Shown here piece by piece: positions 1 through 12,210 of a stretch of DNA of 64,000 bases. The notes under the pieces were generated by a model. The model made no database searches. It was given only the letters and a program-made list of their open reading frames with translations, and was not told the origin of the DNA. The translations under genes and the position numbers were made by a program. This DNA is from Myoxocephalus aenaeus (taxonomy: Eukaryota > Chordata > Actinopteri > Perciformes > Cottidae): contig JBAMJR010000195.1 in the NCBI GenBank assembly GCA_038501785.1, positions 5,332,001-5,396,000 on the forward strand, given 5' to 3'. Each line of letters starts with the position of its first letter. Within the stretch, counting starts at the first letter, position 1.

Positions 1-1644
1 CTGGACTCTCCGGTATCAATAAAGCGGGATCACTATGGCTATGTCTCGGTTACAGCAGCAGCAGCAGCAGCAGCGCAGTTGGCACTTAATGCAAGCCCTA
101 TTACAATGTCCTTCTGTCTAGTGGTGTATTATCTGTCTGGCTTTCTGTGTTGCAGTCTGAGGTAGGTATGCAGCAGATAGCTGCTGCTTTTAACTGTGTT
201 GTTGAACAAAAAAAAAGTATATTGTTAGTATATTGTTACGTGGACAGTCACACATGTATCGTTGTATTGGTCTCCTTTTATGCCAATGCATACCCTGCAT
301 TTATATAACAATCAGCCATTTAAATGAATCTTACCAATATAGGTATGAGTTACTCTGCTAACTTCTGGCTGTGTTGTGTTCAATTTGGTCAGTGAACAGT
401 CTCGTTGTGTATTCCCGGCAGCTGTAAAACTGTGGAGAGAAGTGTATATTTTATCTGACACCCTGTGACAGTTTATTGCTGTAGTATTGTCAGATCTGCT
501 GACTAAGGAGCTGCAGCTACCGGACTTAAGAAGACGGGAGCTGGTTTTATTGTTCTGGCTTGCAACCCAGCGATGCAGAGTGAATTGGAAATGATAAAAA
601 ATCTGGGGACAAAGGGAGTGTTGGACACATCTATCACTCTCACCAGGTTTCCCTTCTAGACATCGAACACTTCTGCTTCTCCAACGATATGAGAATCTCT
701 GAAGTCCATATTTGATGTATTTGGAGGTATACCTGCTTTTTATATTTATTCTGCAACTGCTGATCTGCGTCACCAAAAGGAAATATGTCTCCGACAATAG
801 TTTTCTCCCCCTGATTCTACAAAGGTGTGGCTGGAATAGAACTAAGCTGAACCGTATCACAATCTAAAGGCTTTACATGATGCATATGGTTAGAAGATGG
901 CTACAGATAATGTGTAACCATCAAGAAACAGGTGAATTTGGTACCAGAACGTGAGGGACCGTGTGTGATGCTGCCACGCCTGACAGCTTCACCTTGTTGT
1001 TGCCTGTCACGGGGGATTATCCTCACTACTGACAGCTTTTGTGAGAAAGTGAACGTATCGCTGTTCTTGTCTTATTCAAAATCACCGCCGTATAAATGCT
1101 GTGAATGCTGAATAGCATGTGGAAATATGTGCCTCTGCTTCCATCCAGTGTCCCGTCCCTCAGAGTGCGAGGTGGACGGGCTCCCCAGTGGTTACGGATC
1201 CAGGGACTCCATCCTCAGGCCTGGTGACAAGAAGGACTTGAAAAGACGAAGGCGTGGGCAACTGAGGCGGATTGATAGGTATAAGCTCAATTATTATGGC
1301 TGCATCTGTCTTTGCATTCATGACGTTGATCATGTATGTTTTTTTTGTACTCGTGCAGTCAAATCCGTTCAAAGTGTCAGGCAGGTCAGATGACTGGCGT
1401 TTTATCGAGGATGTTTCATTTGCTGTGTGTCAGCGTCTGTGGGCAGGCCTGAGTCCACTTAATGCCTCAGGTGCAGACGTGTAAACCGCCTGGGTTGCAG
1501 TCAGGCGCCGTTTCCAGCTTGAAACCCTTGTGTTCGTGTGGTTGCTGATGTTTCAGCTGCGGCAGCTGGGATCCCGGCCACACCAGCCCCGAGGCTGGCA
1601 AAGGGAAACAGCAGCCTACGTTCGGACTGAGTCGAGGTTCAGCC
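1..1644. other. Left flank of kcnk4, no assembled gene
   Basis: This stretch holds a (CAG)7 tract near the left edge and otherwise unique-looking sequence. A reading frame is open from base 1 to a TAG near base 168 and encodes a run of seven alanines; it resembles no family I know and could be the tail of a gene outside the window or chance. A pyrimidine-rich AG at about 1556 could be the acceptor of a 5' untranslated exon carrying the kcnk4 start codon. No promoter could be fixed from sequence alone. Confidence 0.4.
53..74 (+). repeat. (CAG)7 trinucleotide repeat
   Basis: Seven perfect CAG units are visible. In the frame open from the window edge they read as GCA, alanine. Confidence 0.9.
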
Positions 1645-4600
1645 ATGCGCTGCTCCACCTTGCTCGGCATCCTCACGGGGGTGCTTCTCTACTTGGTGCT
1701 GGGAGCTGTGGTGTTCCGCTCGCTGGAGGCTCCGCGAGAGGAGGGCAAGCACATGCAGCTGCAGGACACACGCCGGGACTTCTTGTTGAACTTCACCTGC
1801 ATGGGCCCGGACGACCTACAGACCCTTATAGAGGTACAGCAGATCTTCTCATGACGTGTCTCATGACAGCATATGTTTAATTTGGGTTGGTAGACACTGA
1901 AAAGTATCATAAACACAACTTGTGAATGACAATTTGCATTCTTCAGCGGTTAGATTTATAGATGAATTTGCTGGCAAAAAAAAAAGCTGAGAGTCAAACT
2001 GATAATTTTATGGAATATGTTCTTTAGCATTATGTATTATTGTGGTGTGGTAAAATGTTTCGTGTGTACTTTCCCCCCTCTTACTCACCATTGGTCATTT
2101 ACTTCTACAACAGGTTCTGAAACTTAGAGACAGCATCTGTCTAAAAATACATTTTGGCCTGACTGCTTCACATTTTATATTCACTTGGAACTTGTTTGAG
2201 TTTGACAATGCAACTTATGGCACTGAATCCGTGTTGTGGATCTTCAGGGTGACCCTTCAGACCTGTACTGTGTTTGGAGCTGTGGAGCAGCATTGTGGAC
2301 TGTGGGCCTGATAACAGGTGTGGTCTGAGCAGCTATGTAAGGATGGGTCAGCTCAAGTATGTGTGTGCAAGTGCATGAAAGCTGAGCGTTAAGAGCCATG
2401 CTGGCAACCGTGCTGTGTTCTTGAGATGTTTGTCCTTGTTCCAGAATGAAAGTTGTATATCACTGTTGGTTGTAACCATTGGCATTTGCAAAAAGGTTAA
2501 AGGGACTGAAGGACGTGAGCGATGTAAACAAGGTAGTCACGTTTTGTTTTAAATAAAGTAAGTTGATAAGAGATCCAGAGTGCATCCTGTTTACTGGTTA
2601 AATTTAAAAAAAGACAGGAGGGATAATGGGGACATTTATCACATAATATTAGGATGGAACCCCAAAGTGTTCCATATTAAAATAAAGAGAGAAAAAAAGT
2701 TAATTATACAAAAATAATTTGTGAAATCATTGAAGGAATCATTATTATCAATTATATTTCATCAATTATTTTAATGATAACTGGATTTTATATAATTTAT
2801 ATTTAATTATAGACATTGTTATTTCAAAATGCCCTATTTATAATGACACATTTTATTTAATGAAGTGTTACTTTAGCTTTCAGACAATCACCCCCCTGCC
2901 TTAAACTAGCACACCTGTTACGGACAATATCCAATTCGCTCCTGTCAGCTAGAGCAATAACAATGCTGCTGCTGCTGCTGCTGTAAATAAACACACTACG
3001 CATTAGCATTAGCCTTAGCATTAGCCTACCAAGGCTGCTAATCTGCCACCAAACTCGCTGGCTAGCTGTTAACATTTTCTAGTGTTAGCTGTGTCTTTCT
3101 CTGAGGAACATTTCGATTCAAAATGCTGCAGGTGTAACTCTGAGTTAACCCGCTAATGTTAGCTGCTAATGTTAGCTGCTAATGATATGGTCTTTCCTAG
3201 CAAGTTAGCCTGCTAGGTAGGTTGCATGCACAGCTTTGCTATATAGATAAAAGGAAAAAGGGCATTTTAAAATAAAATCTATACTCCTGTAAAACACTGT
3301 TATTACAAAAATTAAAATGGCTCAATAATATCTTATAATAAATTGAGTTCAAATTATTTCATACAGAAAATATTGTTTAATTTGGGTCTATGTATGTTGC
3401 GCAATTTATTCATATACATACATTATAATCCCTTAATACAAAACATATGGTGGCTTTCTAAAACAAAGGGTTCCCGTGCAATTTGTCCACATTATTGAAG
3501 TAACAGAAATACACACTATAATACAAAAATATTGTATCTATTGTTAGGTGCATATGGAAATGGAAGTGGTGCTGTTCATGAGTGAACCAGGCAGCTGTTA
3601 CAAAGTAATTCTTCACATGTTTTTCTGCTCAACAAGCACCGCGGGTCAGGTTTCACTGAACCAATGTCAGCTGATGTTTCAACAGGTCCTCAATAGATAA
3701 GTTCCTACAACAAGCTGTTCTCAACTTGAATAATGTAAAGTCAGGTTTAGTGAAGTTCTGCTAATTTCACAACTCAAGATGTGCTGTGTTAGTTTGGCAA
3801 AAATTTGACCATGCTTGCACTAATTAGGAGCTTCAGCAATTCAAGTGAAAGCACAGATGGAATCGTAAAACAATAGAAATCAATCCATTTCCCCAAATGA
3901 GTTGGGACCGACACATGCAGTGGCGTCAGTCCAACAGACACATCAACCAGACTCCCAGCCTCTGGGATTGTACACTTCTAATTTATTAAAAGTAATAATG
4001 TCTGCAGAGACCACGCTCAATCCCAACGTCATCATACTCAGCTTTAACTTCAGAGTTAACAAATGGCTTTAAGCACCAACAGACAGAAAACGGATAATTA
4101 GATCAGAAGTCTGTGCTGGCAGTGGTTCGATACACTCGGGACAGAATGGAGCCGTCACAGTCGTACATCACCAGTCGCTTCCTTGTCACTAACTGCCTGC
4201 TGCTGATGCCATGACACTGCATTTTCTACAGCATTGCCGATGTTACTGGACTATTTAATTGAATAATAAAAAGAAACTCACACTCATGTTTGTGCCTCTG
4301 AAACTTCTGAAAGTCAGAAATGAATCGAGTGTGCTAATAGTTTGTACGGTTTTGCTCACTTCTCTTTTTACTATTCGATTATCTACTAATTGCTGAACTG
4401 TTTCATGAACTAACCACTAAACTCTTTTCTAATTTACCATGCCAGGAAGTAGTGGAGGCCGTCGGTGCAGGTGTGGATCCTAACAGCAACTTCACCTTTG
4501 TCAGCCAATGGGATCTGGCCAGTGCCTTTTTTTTCTCAGGGACTATAATCACAACCATCGGTGGGTGTCCAATAGGAGCATTCAATCTTTGACCTTTACA

Positions 4601-6972
4601 TTTTGTGTCCTCAAATTGCCTGATCTTCCACCTCTCACCCCACATGTTCAGGCTTTGGAAATATCTCCCCCAAGACAGAAGGAGGGCAGCTGTTCTGCAT
4701 TTTCTACGCCCTGGTGGGAATCCCGATGTTTGGTATCCTGCTCGCTGGAGTCGGAGACCATCTGGGTACTTGGCTGAGGAAAGCTGTTGCCAAAATAGAG
4801 ACTCTCTTCCGGGTCAGGCCCTTCACAGAGCTTCCAATGTCTTCTTTGCTTGCACTGCACATGCACGTCGCTTTATCTGTCTCATGCCACTGTGTTGTTT
4901 CCACCTGCTGACAGAAATGGCGTGTTAGTCCAACCATTGTGCGGGTGATCTCAGCCGTCCTGTCCATCCTTCTGGGTTGCCTGCTCTTTGTCGCTGTGCC
5001 TATCCTGGTTTTCCAAGAGGTGGAGAGGTGGACTCTTCTGGAGTCGGCCTACTTTGTCGTTATCACCCTGACAACAGTGGGGTTTGGAGACTACGTTGCA
5101 GGTATATAACAGTAATCGATTACCCACGTGATTCTTAACAGAGCTTGCAAAAGTGTGCACAGACTCTGAAACGACAAAGGGGGGGACTTTACATTAGGCT
5201 TGTTAGGCATGTTTATACAAAACATTTATGTTATATTTCCATTCTAACATAATGTGTATTTATTTATACACCTGTCCAATAACTTGTATTTTATCACTGC
5301 CATTATGGAAATATAAGGAATACAATCTGCATTTAAGAAATAAGAAAAAAAGAGGGAGGGAAAATTGCAACCACATGCTGGGCCCAGAAATGTTCAGATC
5401 ACTTATTTAAAGCACCAGTCTTTATTATTATATATTAGCAAAACTGGAATAAAATATGAATAACTACTTTTCATTTGTGTAATCACCTGAAAATAGGAAT
5501 TGTTGTGTGTTTGATAGCTTAGCATCTTATCAACTCAGGGAGTGGGTCTTTTGGGTCCTCTTCACGGATTTCGCCATGTTGCACTGCCATATTTCTACAG
5601 TAGCCCAGACTGGACAAACCAAACGCCGGCTCTAGCGAGAGCCTTTCATGTTTTTACATTGCCTGAAAGCCACTGTAGTTCTCTGACATGCTTGTGATGC
5701 TTGTGTCTTCACTGGACGTAATTTAATACACAGATCAATCAATATTTACTGTTTGTGCCAAGCAGCTGAAGTGAAAAAATAGTTTCTGTTGTAGTCGTAT
5801 TTGTTTATATCTGACTTGTGCCTACTTTTGCATATTTGTGCTTTTTCCTAGAATTTATTGATCTGTAGATGAGTATGAGCATGACTTAATTAGCCATCCA
5901 TAGATATATGTCAGTTGTAATGCATTAAGTTCACCTCGCAGAAGCAATTTTCATTTGCCTCATAAATAATTCAGGATTACTTTCTTGTAAGAGGTGAATT
6001 ATTGATGATCTAATCTGCTATTTAGTATCTCCTATCTTACATGTGTATTTACTCTGTAAAAAAAAGATGAATGGATGAATGAATGTGTTACCTTTACACA
6101 CTGCATACTGTGTCTTTGTATCTTCTCAAAGGGGATTCAGGAAATGCGGGGAGTGACCACTGGTACAAGCCTTTGGTGTGGTTCTGGATCTTGCTGGGTC
6201 TTGCCTACTTTGCATCTATCCTGACAATGATTGGTAACTGGCTTCGGGTTCTATCAAAGAAGACCAGAGCTGAGGTACTTCTCCTCTCATGTCTGTTTTT
6301 ATCATGCCATGTCACTGCCACTTCCCTTCCATCCTCTCTGGTTTTATCCCCTTCTCTCAGATGGAAGAGCTCCGAGCCCACGCCACTGACTGGGGTCAAA
6401 ACATCCAGAATATGTCGGTGGATTTTCGAATTGCAGGAAAAATCGATGACCCCTTCAAACGGCGTCGGCGAAAGCATCGCCACGGCCCTCGCAAGCATGG
6501 TCACACTGTGTCGCCTAACGGGGCCCCTGAGGGGAAAGAAGAGCAACGTGAGAGTCAGACCGAGACTGGATCTTACTCCTCTTCCTCCTCCTCCTCTAAT
6601 GAATCAGGGTCTGAATCTGAATCAGAAACAGACTCTCAGGTCACTCAGACAGAGCGAGTGCCTGAAGAAAAAACTGCAGAGCCTAAAAAGGAGGAGACTA
6701 CTCCAGATCCCCACATGTCTCAGCCTCTGGACTACTTTGGGGAGAACCTCGCCTTTATTGATGAGTCCTCAGATGCCCAGAGTGGTAAACTACATTTGGA
6801 TCCTCTCCTGGATACGTCACAAACCAACTGTGCACACTCTCGGCCGCCCAAGAGGAGACGTCAAAGAAGACCCGTTCCGCAGAGAAGCCCCAAAATCCAC
6901 GGCTCCAGCTGCGACAAGAAGGAGCCCCGTGGAAGCCCCCAACCAGTTCCAGCTCTACCAGTGCAGTGTTAA
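1645..6972 (+). CDS. kcnk4: Two-pore-domain potassium channel TRAAK (K2P4.1)
   Basis: The product is a leak potassium channel of the TREK/TRAAK group, known as a mechano- and lipid-gated plasma membrane channel of neurons. Six coding exons join in phase: 1645-1833, 4446-4560, 4652-4812, 4915-5101, 6132-6274 and 6361-6972, giving 468 residues. TM1 is near residues 6-27. An extracellular cap follows, with Cys52 and possible N-glycosylation sites at Asn49 and Asn78. The first pore filter is GFG (102-104), TM2 follows, TM3 is near 164-188, the second filter is GFGD (211-214), and TM4 is near 232-256. The cytosolic tail is basic (KRRRRKHRH), then rich in Ser and Glu, then carries LDYFGENLAFIDESSD (388-403), almost identical to human TRAAK. 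That motif plus the esrra and prdx5 neighbours favours KCNK4 over KCNK2 or KCNK10. The start codon has a good context (cagccATGc) and begins directly at TM1, as in human TRAAK. Confidence 0.95.
1834..4445 (+). other. kcnk4: kcnk4 intron 1
   Basis: This is a 2.6 kb AT-rich intron with a GT donor at 1834 and an AG acceptor at 4444-4445. It contains a short cluster of GCTAA/TTAGC words at about 2995-3215, including tandem copies of a GCTAATGTTA-type word. No exon was seen inside it. Confidence 0.75.
2995..3215. repeat. Cluster of GCTAA/TTAGC words
   Basis: Many copies of TTAGC and its complement GCTAA lie within about 220 bases, some in direct tandem near 3150-3183. The same words recur beside the promoter-like regions of other genes in this window. 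Function is unknown. Confidence 0.5.
5570..5715. repeat. Dispersed repeat fragment in kcnk4 intron 4
   Basis: The segment contains wording I associate with a common interspersed repeat of fish genomes (a stretch around TTTCTACAGTAGCCCAGA followed by GGACAAACCAAAC). This rests on recall of similar fish sequences, not on a second copy seen here. Confidence 0.35.
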
Positions 6973-7575
6973 GATTGAAGCTGCATAAAGAAACTCCACC
7001 GCTTGCACAAGTATCGCCCTGAGAGATATGACAAAGACGTTGTCAATGTAGCAATTTATTTGTATATATGTACTGCTTACTTACAGACACTTAAGATGAA
7101 AACAGGCAGCAGAAGCCTTGGCCACTTGTGGCTTGCATTTAATGCTCTTAGCATGCGAGTGTGTATGCCTCAAGCAAAGATGATGAAGGGATTTGTATGC
7201 CAATGTTCCCATTACTTTCTGAGGAGTTGCTGCTCTCTACTGGGCCAAGACATAAATGCACTACCACACTCTTAACATGAGGGTTCTCTACCTTTAACTA
7301 ATCCAAGAATGAGTGCAGGAAACAAGAAAAGTCACCCAAAAAAACAACCATGTGGTCAGAAAGTTGCCACAGCAGTGTGATGGTCGTGTTAAAGAGAGGT
7401 AGCGTTGGTCTGAGACAGTTACTCTTGAATCCTGCCAACAAGTAAACGGGTACTAATCAATCTTGTACATCTTTGGTATGTTATAACACTTTTTTAAACA
7501 CTGTGTACAACCATAATATTTGCAGTTTGAGTTTCAAAACTCATTAATCCTACTGTCCTTCATATATGTAATAAA
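6973..7575 (+). other. kcnk4: kcnk4 3' untranslated region
   Basis: The stretch follows the TAA stop at 6970-6972 and ends with an AATAAA hexamer at 7570-7575, the first canonical poly(A) signal downstream. It contains no credible coding sequence. Confidence 0.6.
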
Positions 7576-7896
7576 GATTTGTTTGTTTTTTTTAAAAGGA
7601 AAGCTGCATTGCGTCTTAAAAGCGTTTCACATTTTATTAGACGTACTTGATTTTTAAAGATGCTGTTCCAGCACATTTGCTCCTCTGGGAAACATAGTAA
7701 TCTGTTGAACACATCTTTTTTTATCATCACGGGTTGGGTTAGTGCCCTGGTGTACCAAGAATGACTTGCCATTCATGAAATAGTAGGTCAACATGTCTGA
7801 CACAGCTGAGAATAAGGGAGAGCTGAATCACGATGTGTTTTTCACAGAGACCAAACCAGGCTCTGGTTACAATATGTGTCCCGTATTTAAAGTACA

Positions 7897-7944
7897 ATAT
7901 ATATATATATATATATTTAAATATATAGATATATCTCTCGATAA

Positions 7945-8000
<56 letters not shown>
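7897..8000. repeat. (AT)n and (CT)n microsatellite
   Basis: A perfect AT run at about 7897-7916 is followed by a perfect CT run at 7948-8000. The intervening bases are AT-rich. Confidence 0.95.
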
Positions 8001-8004
<4 letters not shown>

Positions 8005-8309
8005 GTATATATTTGGAGGTTTTAGGGTCTGTCCTGCAGAAAAGCTGGTCATACAATCAGTCAGTCACACATATAAAATGTCCACACCTGTTGGTGGCAG
8101 CGTGAGCCTCTTCTAGGTTGAAACCTTGTCATCATATAAAATGTAAAATCCCCTTGTTATAGAATTATATGAATATATTGTCTAAAGAACACCTCAATTG
8201 GCAAAAGGCTTAACTTGCCCTTTCTAATTTGGCTGGCTGTTGTTAAAAGTAATAGTATATTAGCTGTTATATTCAGACAAAAACAAATTTAAGTGTAACA
8301 ACATAAAGA

Positions 8310-8485
8310 ATCTACAGCAATGCTTGACCTGATGGTGGGGAAAGGTCCGGGGATCACCGAAAACATTAGAACTCACCCTCCAGAAACCATGAAAGCCTGT
8401 AATCTCATGGCAATCCGTCAAATGGTTGTTGAAATATTTCAGCCCGACCGACCGACACTGGCATTCCTAGAGCAGCTAAAAACGA
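8310..8485 (+). repeat. Dispersed repeat family A, copy 1
   Basis: The piece reading ATGGCAATCCGTCAAATGG then TTGTTGAAATATTTCAG, followed by a GACC-rich stretch and CATTCCTAGAGC, matches the order of the copies at 45.2, 47.2 and 58.4 kb. It is a diverged member of the same interspersed family. Confidence 0.6.
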
Positions 8486-11400
8486 CGCTACCGAGAGAAA
8501 CCAATCATGCTTTAAACTGATTCCAGGCAATATCAGCTGTTTCTAAATTACGGTTTGCATTTGTCATGGCTTTGTCAGTAAACAGAAGTACAGGCCTTTC
8601 TTTGGTGCACAGAGACGGGGGTGAGGATGAACACACTCATGTGGCTTTAATGATCGCTATAGACCGGCTCAGGTTGGTGGAGACAGGCCAGACGTGCTGC
8701 GGGATTTGAGCAGCATACATACAGTACCGTATTATGGATGTACTGTATAAATGCCCTTCAGGTTGTCAATATGGCCCTTTTAGCATGCGCTGTCGCTCCT
8801 CCGTTGATCCATGTAAGTGATACTCTGCTGGAAACTCTACCTTGGTGTTTCAATCTGAAAATGGCACCAAGGACAAACGTGGCGATGCAGCAAACGGTAT
8901 CTGCAGTTCTTTTGTTGTCTGCATGTGTTTCATTTTCCAGAGACAGGTTGATAGCACAAAATATTGGATTCATAAAAGTTGGAGTTGATGGTCATTTATG
9001 ATTACCCCCCTCCCTCGCTAAGGGATAAATTAATGCAGATTTTTTAATTATCCTTCAACACAACCAGCAGATGGCACACCGACACGTTTCCCTCCCTCTG
9101 AGAGTCCAAGACTAATTTAAACAGCATACTTTAATACATCCAAGGTTTTTGGGGGCGGAACTTGCGTTTGTTTGTTGGTGCCTGAATTAATTTGAAATGA
9201 GAAAAATTGCACTTTTCATTCTGCTGGTGAGTAAGCAGAATATTATGGCGAGTAAGCAAAGTGGTTTAAAGGAGCACAAACCAAGTGACTGTTCATCTGC
9301 CCTTTAGAAATCTGACACTTTACTGCAGGATATGTAAAAAGTAAAGGCAGCGTTCTGGCATTGCGATCAGGAAGTCAGCAGGCAGTGATGATGTGCTGTG
9401 GCAGTGGGTGACCTTTCACTGGAGGACACACACTCAGCTGCTATAACGTCATCAGTTCCGCTGCTGCACTTACCCGTGTGCTGCCACTAGAGGGAAGACA
9501 CTGGGTAGTGTTATAGTGCTGATGTAGGCTACACTCCTGACCTGCAGTTAAAGGGACAATCCACCATATAAATGTATATATATACAACACAGGTTTGCAC
9601 GCCCCAGGTGTTATGACAGAAACACAGACTGCATAGATCATGTCGTTTAGAGACAAATCCTGGAACGGTTCCATCAGGAGGACATTTTCCATAATTCACA
9701 AATGGATACTGTGCACTCATTAAGATGGGACATATTTAACAAAACCTCTTTGCACTCATGGAATTGATCATTTCAGTGGTGTGAAACTCCATCAAATGTA
9801 ACCTGATGGCATAATAAAGCTATGCTGCTCTGAGTCCTTATTTCTAGACCCTAGTATAATCAGTATTCTAATGCCCAGTTGTAGGATGTTTTACCCTTTA
9901 TACACACACTAAGCCTCAGATTGTTCAGCTATCAGACAAATTGAAACAAGACCTGTTTCTAGTCAACATCCTCAAAGCCGCTGTGTATTCAGTCTATGAA
10001 GATCAATGTGTTGATAGAATAGGTGGAGACTGTTCTCTATCAGTTATGTTATCCATGACTCACGGATGCAGTGCCCAATGCTATTTGTGTGTCAGGCACA
10101 ATGGCGTCTTGGTATTTATGTAGCCTATCAGCTGACACCTGTCTGAGGTCAGGACCTGCTGTAAGGAGCACCCCGGGGGACCCCAGCTGGCATTCACAGT
10201 TTAGCCTGTTCCTCCACCTCAGCCTGAACACATATCCTCGTCGTTGTCAAAAGTAACACGGTTTGTACTTATAGCACTACAACGCAGTGAATAAAACAAA
10301 CTGTTTCCAACAAATCCAATTTTTCTTTTAATTTTTTTTTTTTTTTTTACTGAATCTAATGACTATAGCATGACCGGTTTCGCCTCCAACTGGATGATAA
10401 TGCAGACTCTGCACCAGTGTGATGCAGCCCCGCATAATTGCAGTGTCTGCAGCAGAGACTGAATGACCTTGCTTCAAGGTCGCAATGACACTGCCGTCAG
10501 TTTTTCCTCTCATGCGCGCACCACGGAAAGCCTTTCCCGTGCCTCGAGCGCGCTGCATAGACTCCATGCGAATGCCTCAATGCAAGTGAGGCTCTCGCGC
10601 TTATTGGTTTAAACAGACTAGACTAACGTTTATTGGTCTATAATTAGAGCGATAATGCTGCACGCTTTGGGGAAATACTCACTTATCCAAAGTACACATT
10701 GGGCTGCTATACATGTACTTTTCATCCAACGTCCTGTTTTTATTAATTAGTGGACAAGGTTGTCAACTCTTCCGTGACAACTTCTGTGCCAGCTGTTACT
10801 AGGCATGCTGGAGAGCGCATGGTCGCAGCCTATTTCGAGAAGCAGCAGCCTCTCAGTTAACTAGAAAAATCATTGAATCGTTGTTATCGGCCACATTAAA
10901 CATTAGACAAGCACACACAAGAGATGTCTGAGACTGAATCGATGGTACTATTTTTTTGATTACGCATCTGGCAAACTGCCGGCATTTATCCCCCAAACTA
11001 CTATCCCTTGATTATTTCCCCGTCTCATCCCATTGCGGTGATCTCCTGATCTCCTCTTCCTTGGCTCCTGTCCAACTAGTGTACTGGTGGAGGGAGCTGG
11101 TTCAATGTCACAAGAGCGACAGCATGACTGCATTTCCCATAGATGTGTGCTGTAAGGGACATGTATCCACTAAAGCTTGTGGCATAATTACAATAAAAAT
11201 GTCGCCATAACGTCGATATTATTCAAATAACATTGAATTGTTCAGTATTTTAGGTCAATAGGTTAAAAATACAAAAACGAGGTGAAAATATAGCTCCAAT
11301 AAGGTCAGACAAAATTAGGCTATATTTATATTGTATAGAAATCCCTGTGGGAATTTCATGCTTTTTCATTCTCAGCGGTGAACACAACTGATTTGTAGAC

Positions 11401-11489
11401 AGCTGATAAATAAGCGGATGTTCATAAATATACCTGGACAACATTTGTATTAACAGACTGGGTCATATTTTGTTCACGAGTTGCAGGCC

Positions 11490-12210
11490 CGTATTATAAT
11501 GCCGATGACGCCGGTGGAAGGTGCGTACGGACGTAACGGAGACACAGCGGACGCAAACCGGGCAGGAGGGAGGAGAAAAGACACGGGATAGAGGCGACGT
11601 CACGGAGCTGCGTCAAGCTGAAGTGGTTAAGCAGGAAGAAGCCACGCATGAACCGGAAGCCACTTACTTTGAGCTCGCTCAAAGAAAAACACGACTTGTG
11701 TTAATTTGAGCAATACTGCCAGTTATTGTGGGGAGGATTACGCGCGTTCAGGTAAGGGAGGCCGACTCTCTCATATTAGACCTCGCTTTGGCTCGAGGAC
11801 GTTGTCCGGCTCGAGTAAAGTTAAAATGTCACGTGCGTCGCCGACGTTTTATTGTGAAACTTCTTCTTTCTCTCTCACCGGACATTCGGTGTTCCTGCGT
11901 GAAGTTTCGATGCTTCTTGTCCAGCTATACAACCTCAGCTGTGGCAGGCGAAGACGAGGATTTATAACACCCCGCGTACGGAACGGAGCAGGCGGACAGG
12001 ACCGTCGCCGGTTGTTGTTATCGCCTCATTACACGACCACACAAGTGATGCGACGTGAGACACCCTGCAAGGCTTGGACAGCGCCGTTACACCGGTCACA
12101 CCGACTGTGGACGTACCAGCCGCAGAGACTTGACTGACTTCAGATTTTTTTAAAACACCACCAAAAAAAAACAACAACAACCCTGTGGTGTTTGTACATT
12201 TCCCAGTAAG
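11490..12210 (+). promoter_or_regulatory. esrra: CpG-rich promoter and first noncoding exon region of esrra
   Basis: CpG density is much higher here than in flanking DNA. A strong splice donor (CAG|GTAAGG) lies at 11750/11751 and would end a noncoding first exon. No coding exon of esrra is seen until 18537, so a remote untranslated first exon is expected. Two AGGTCA-type half-sites lie just downstream, at 12817-12823 (GAGGTCA) and 12885-12891 (AAGGTCA). The transcription start is not determined. Confidence 0.5.

Larger units (their letters stand above)
7576..11490. other. Intergenic region between kcnk4 and esrra
   Basis: About 3.9 kb without an assembled gene. It holds a (TA)n plus (CT)n microsatellite at 7897-8000 and a copy of a dispersed repeat near 8310-8485. 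A GC-richer patch at about 10400-10600 has an open frame on the minus strand that matches no family I know. Mammals have a small gene, CATSPERZ, between KCNK4 and ESRRA; I could not recognise an equivalent. Confidence 0.5.

Noticed and set aside
312..860. 182-codon minus-strand open frame
   Set aside because: No recognisable domain, composition like noncoding DNA, and no splice or promoter context.
4115..4145. GGTTCGATAC wording, considered as a tRNA T-arm
   Set aside because: No matching acceptor, D-arm or anticodon arm around it.
6083..6988. 301-codon plus-strand open frame over the kcnk4 tail
   Set aside because: It reads through intron 5 and continues in the wrong frame of exon 6; the correct frame gives the conserved TRAAK tail.
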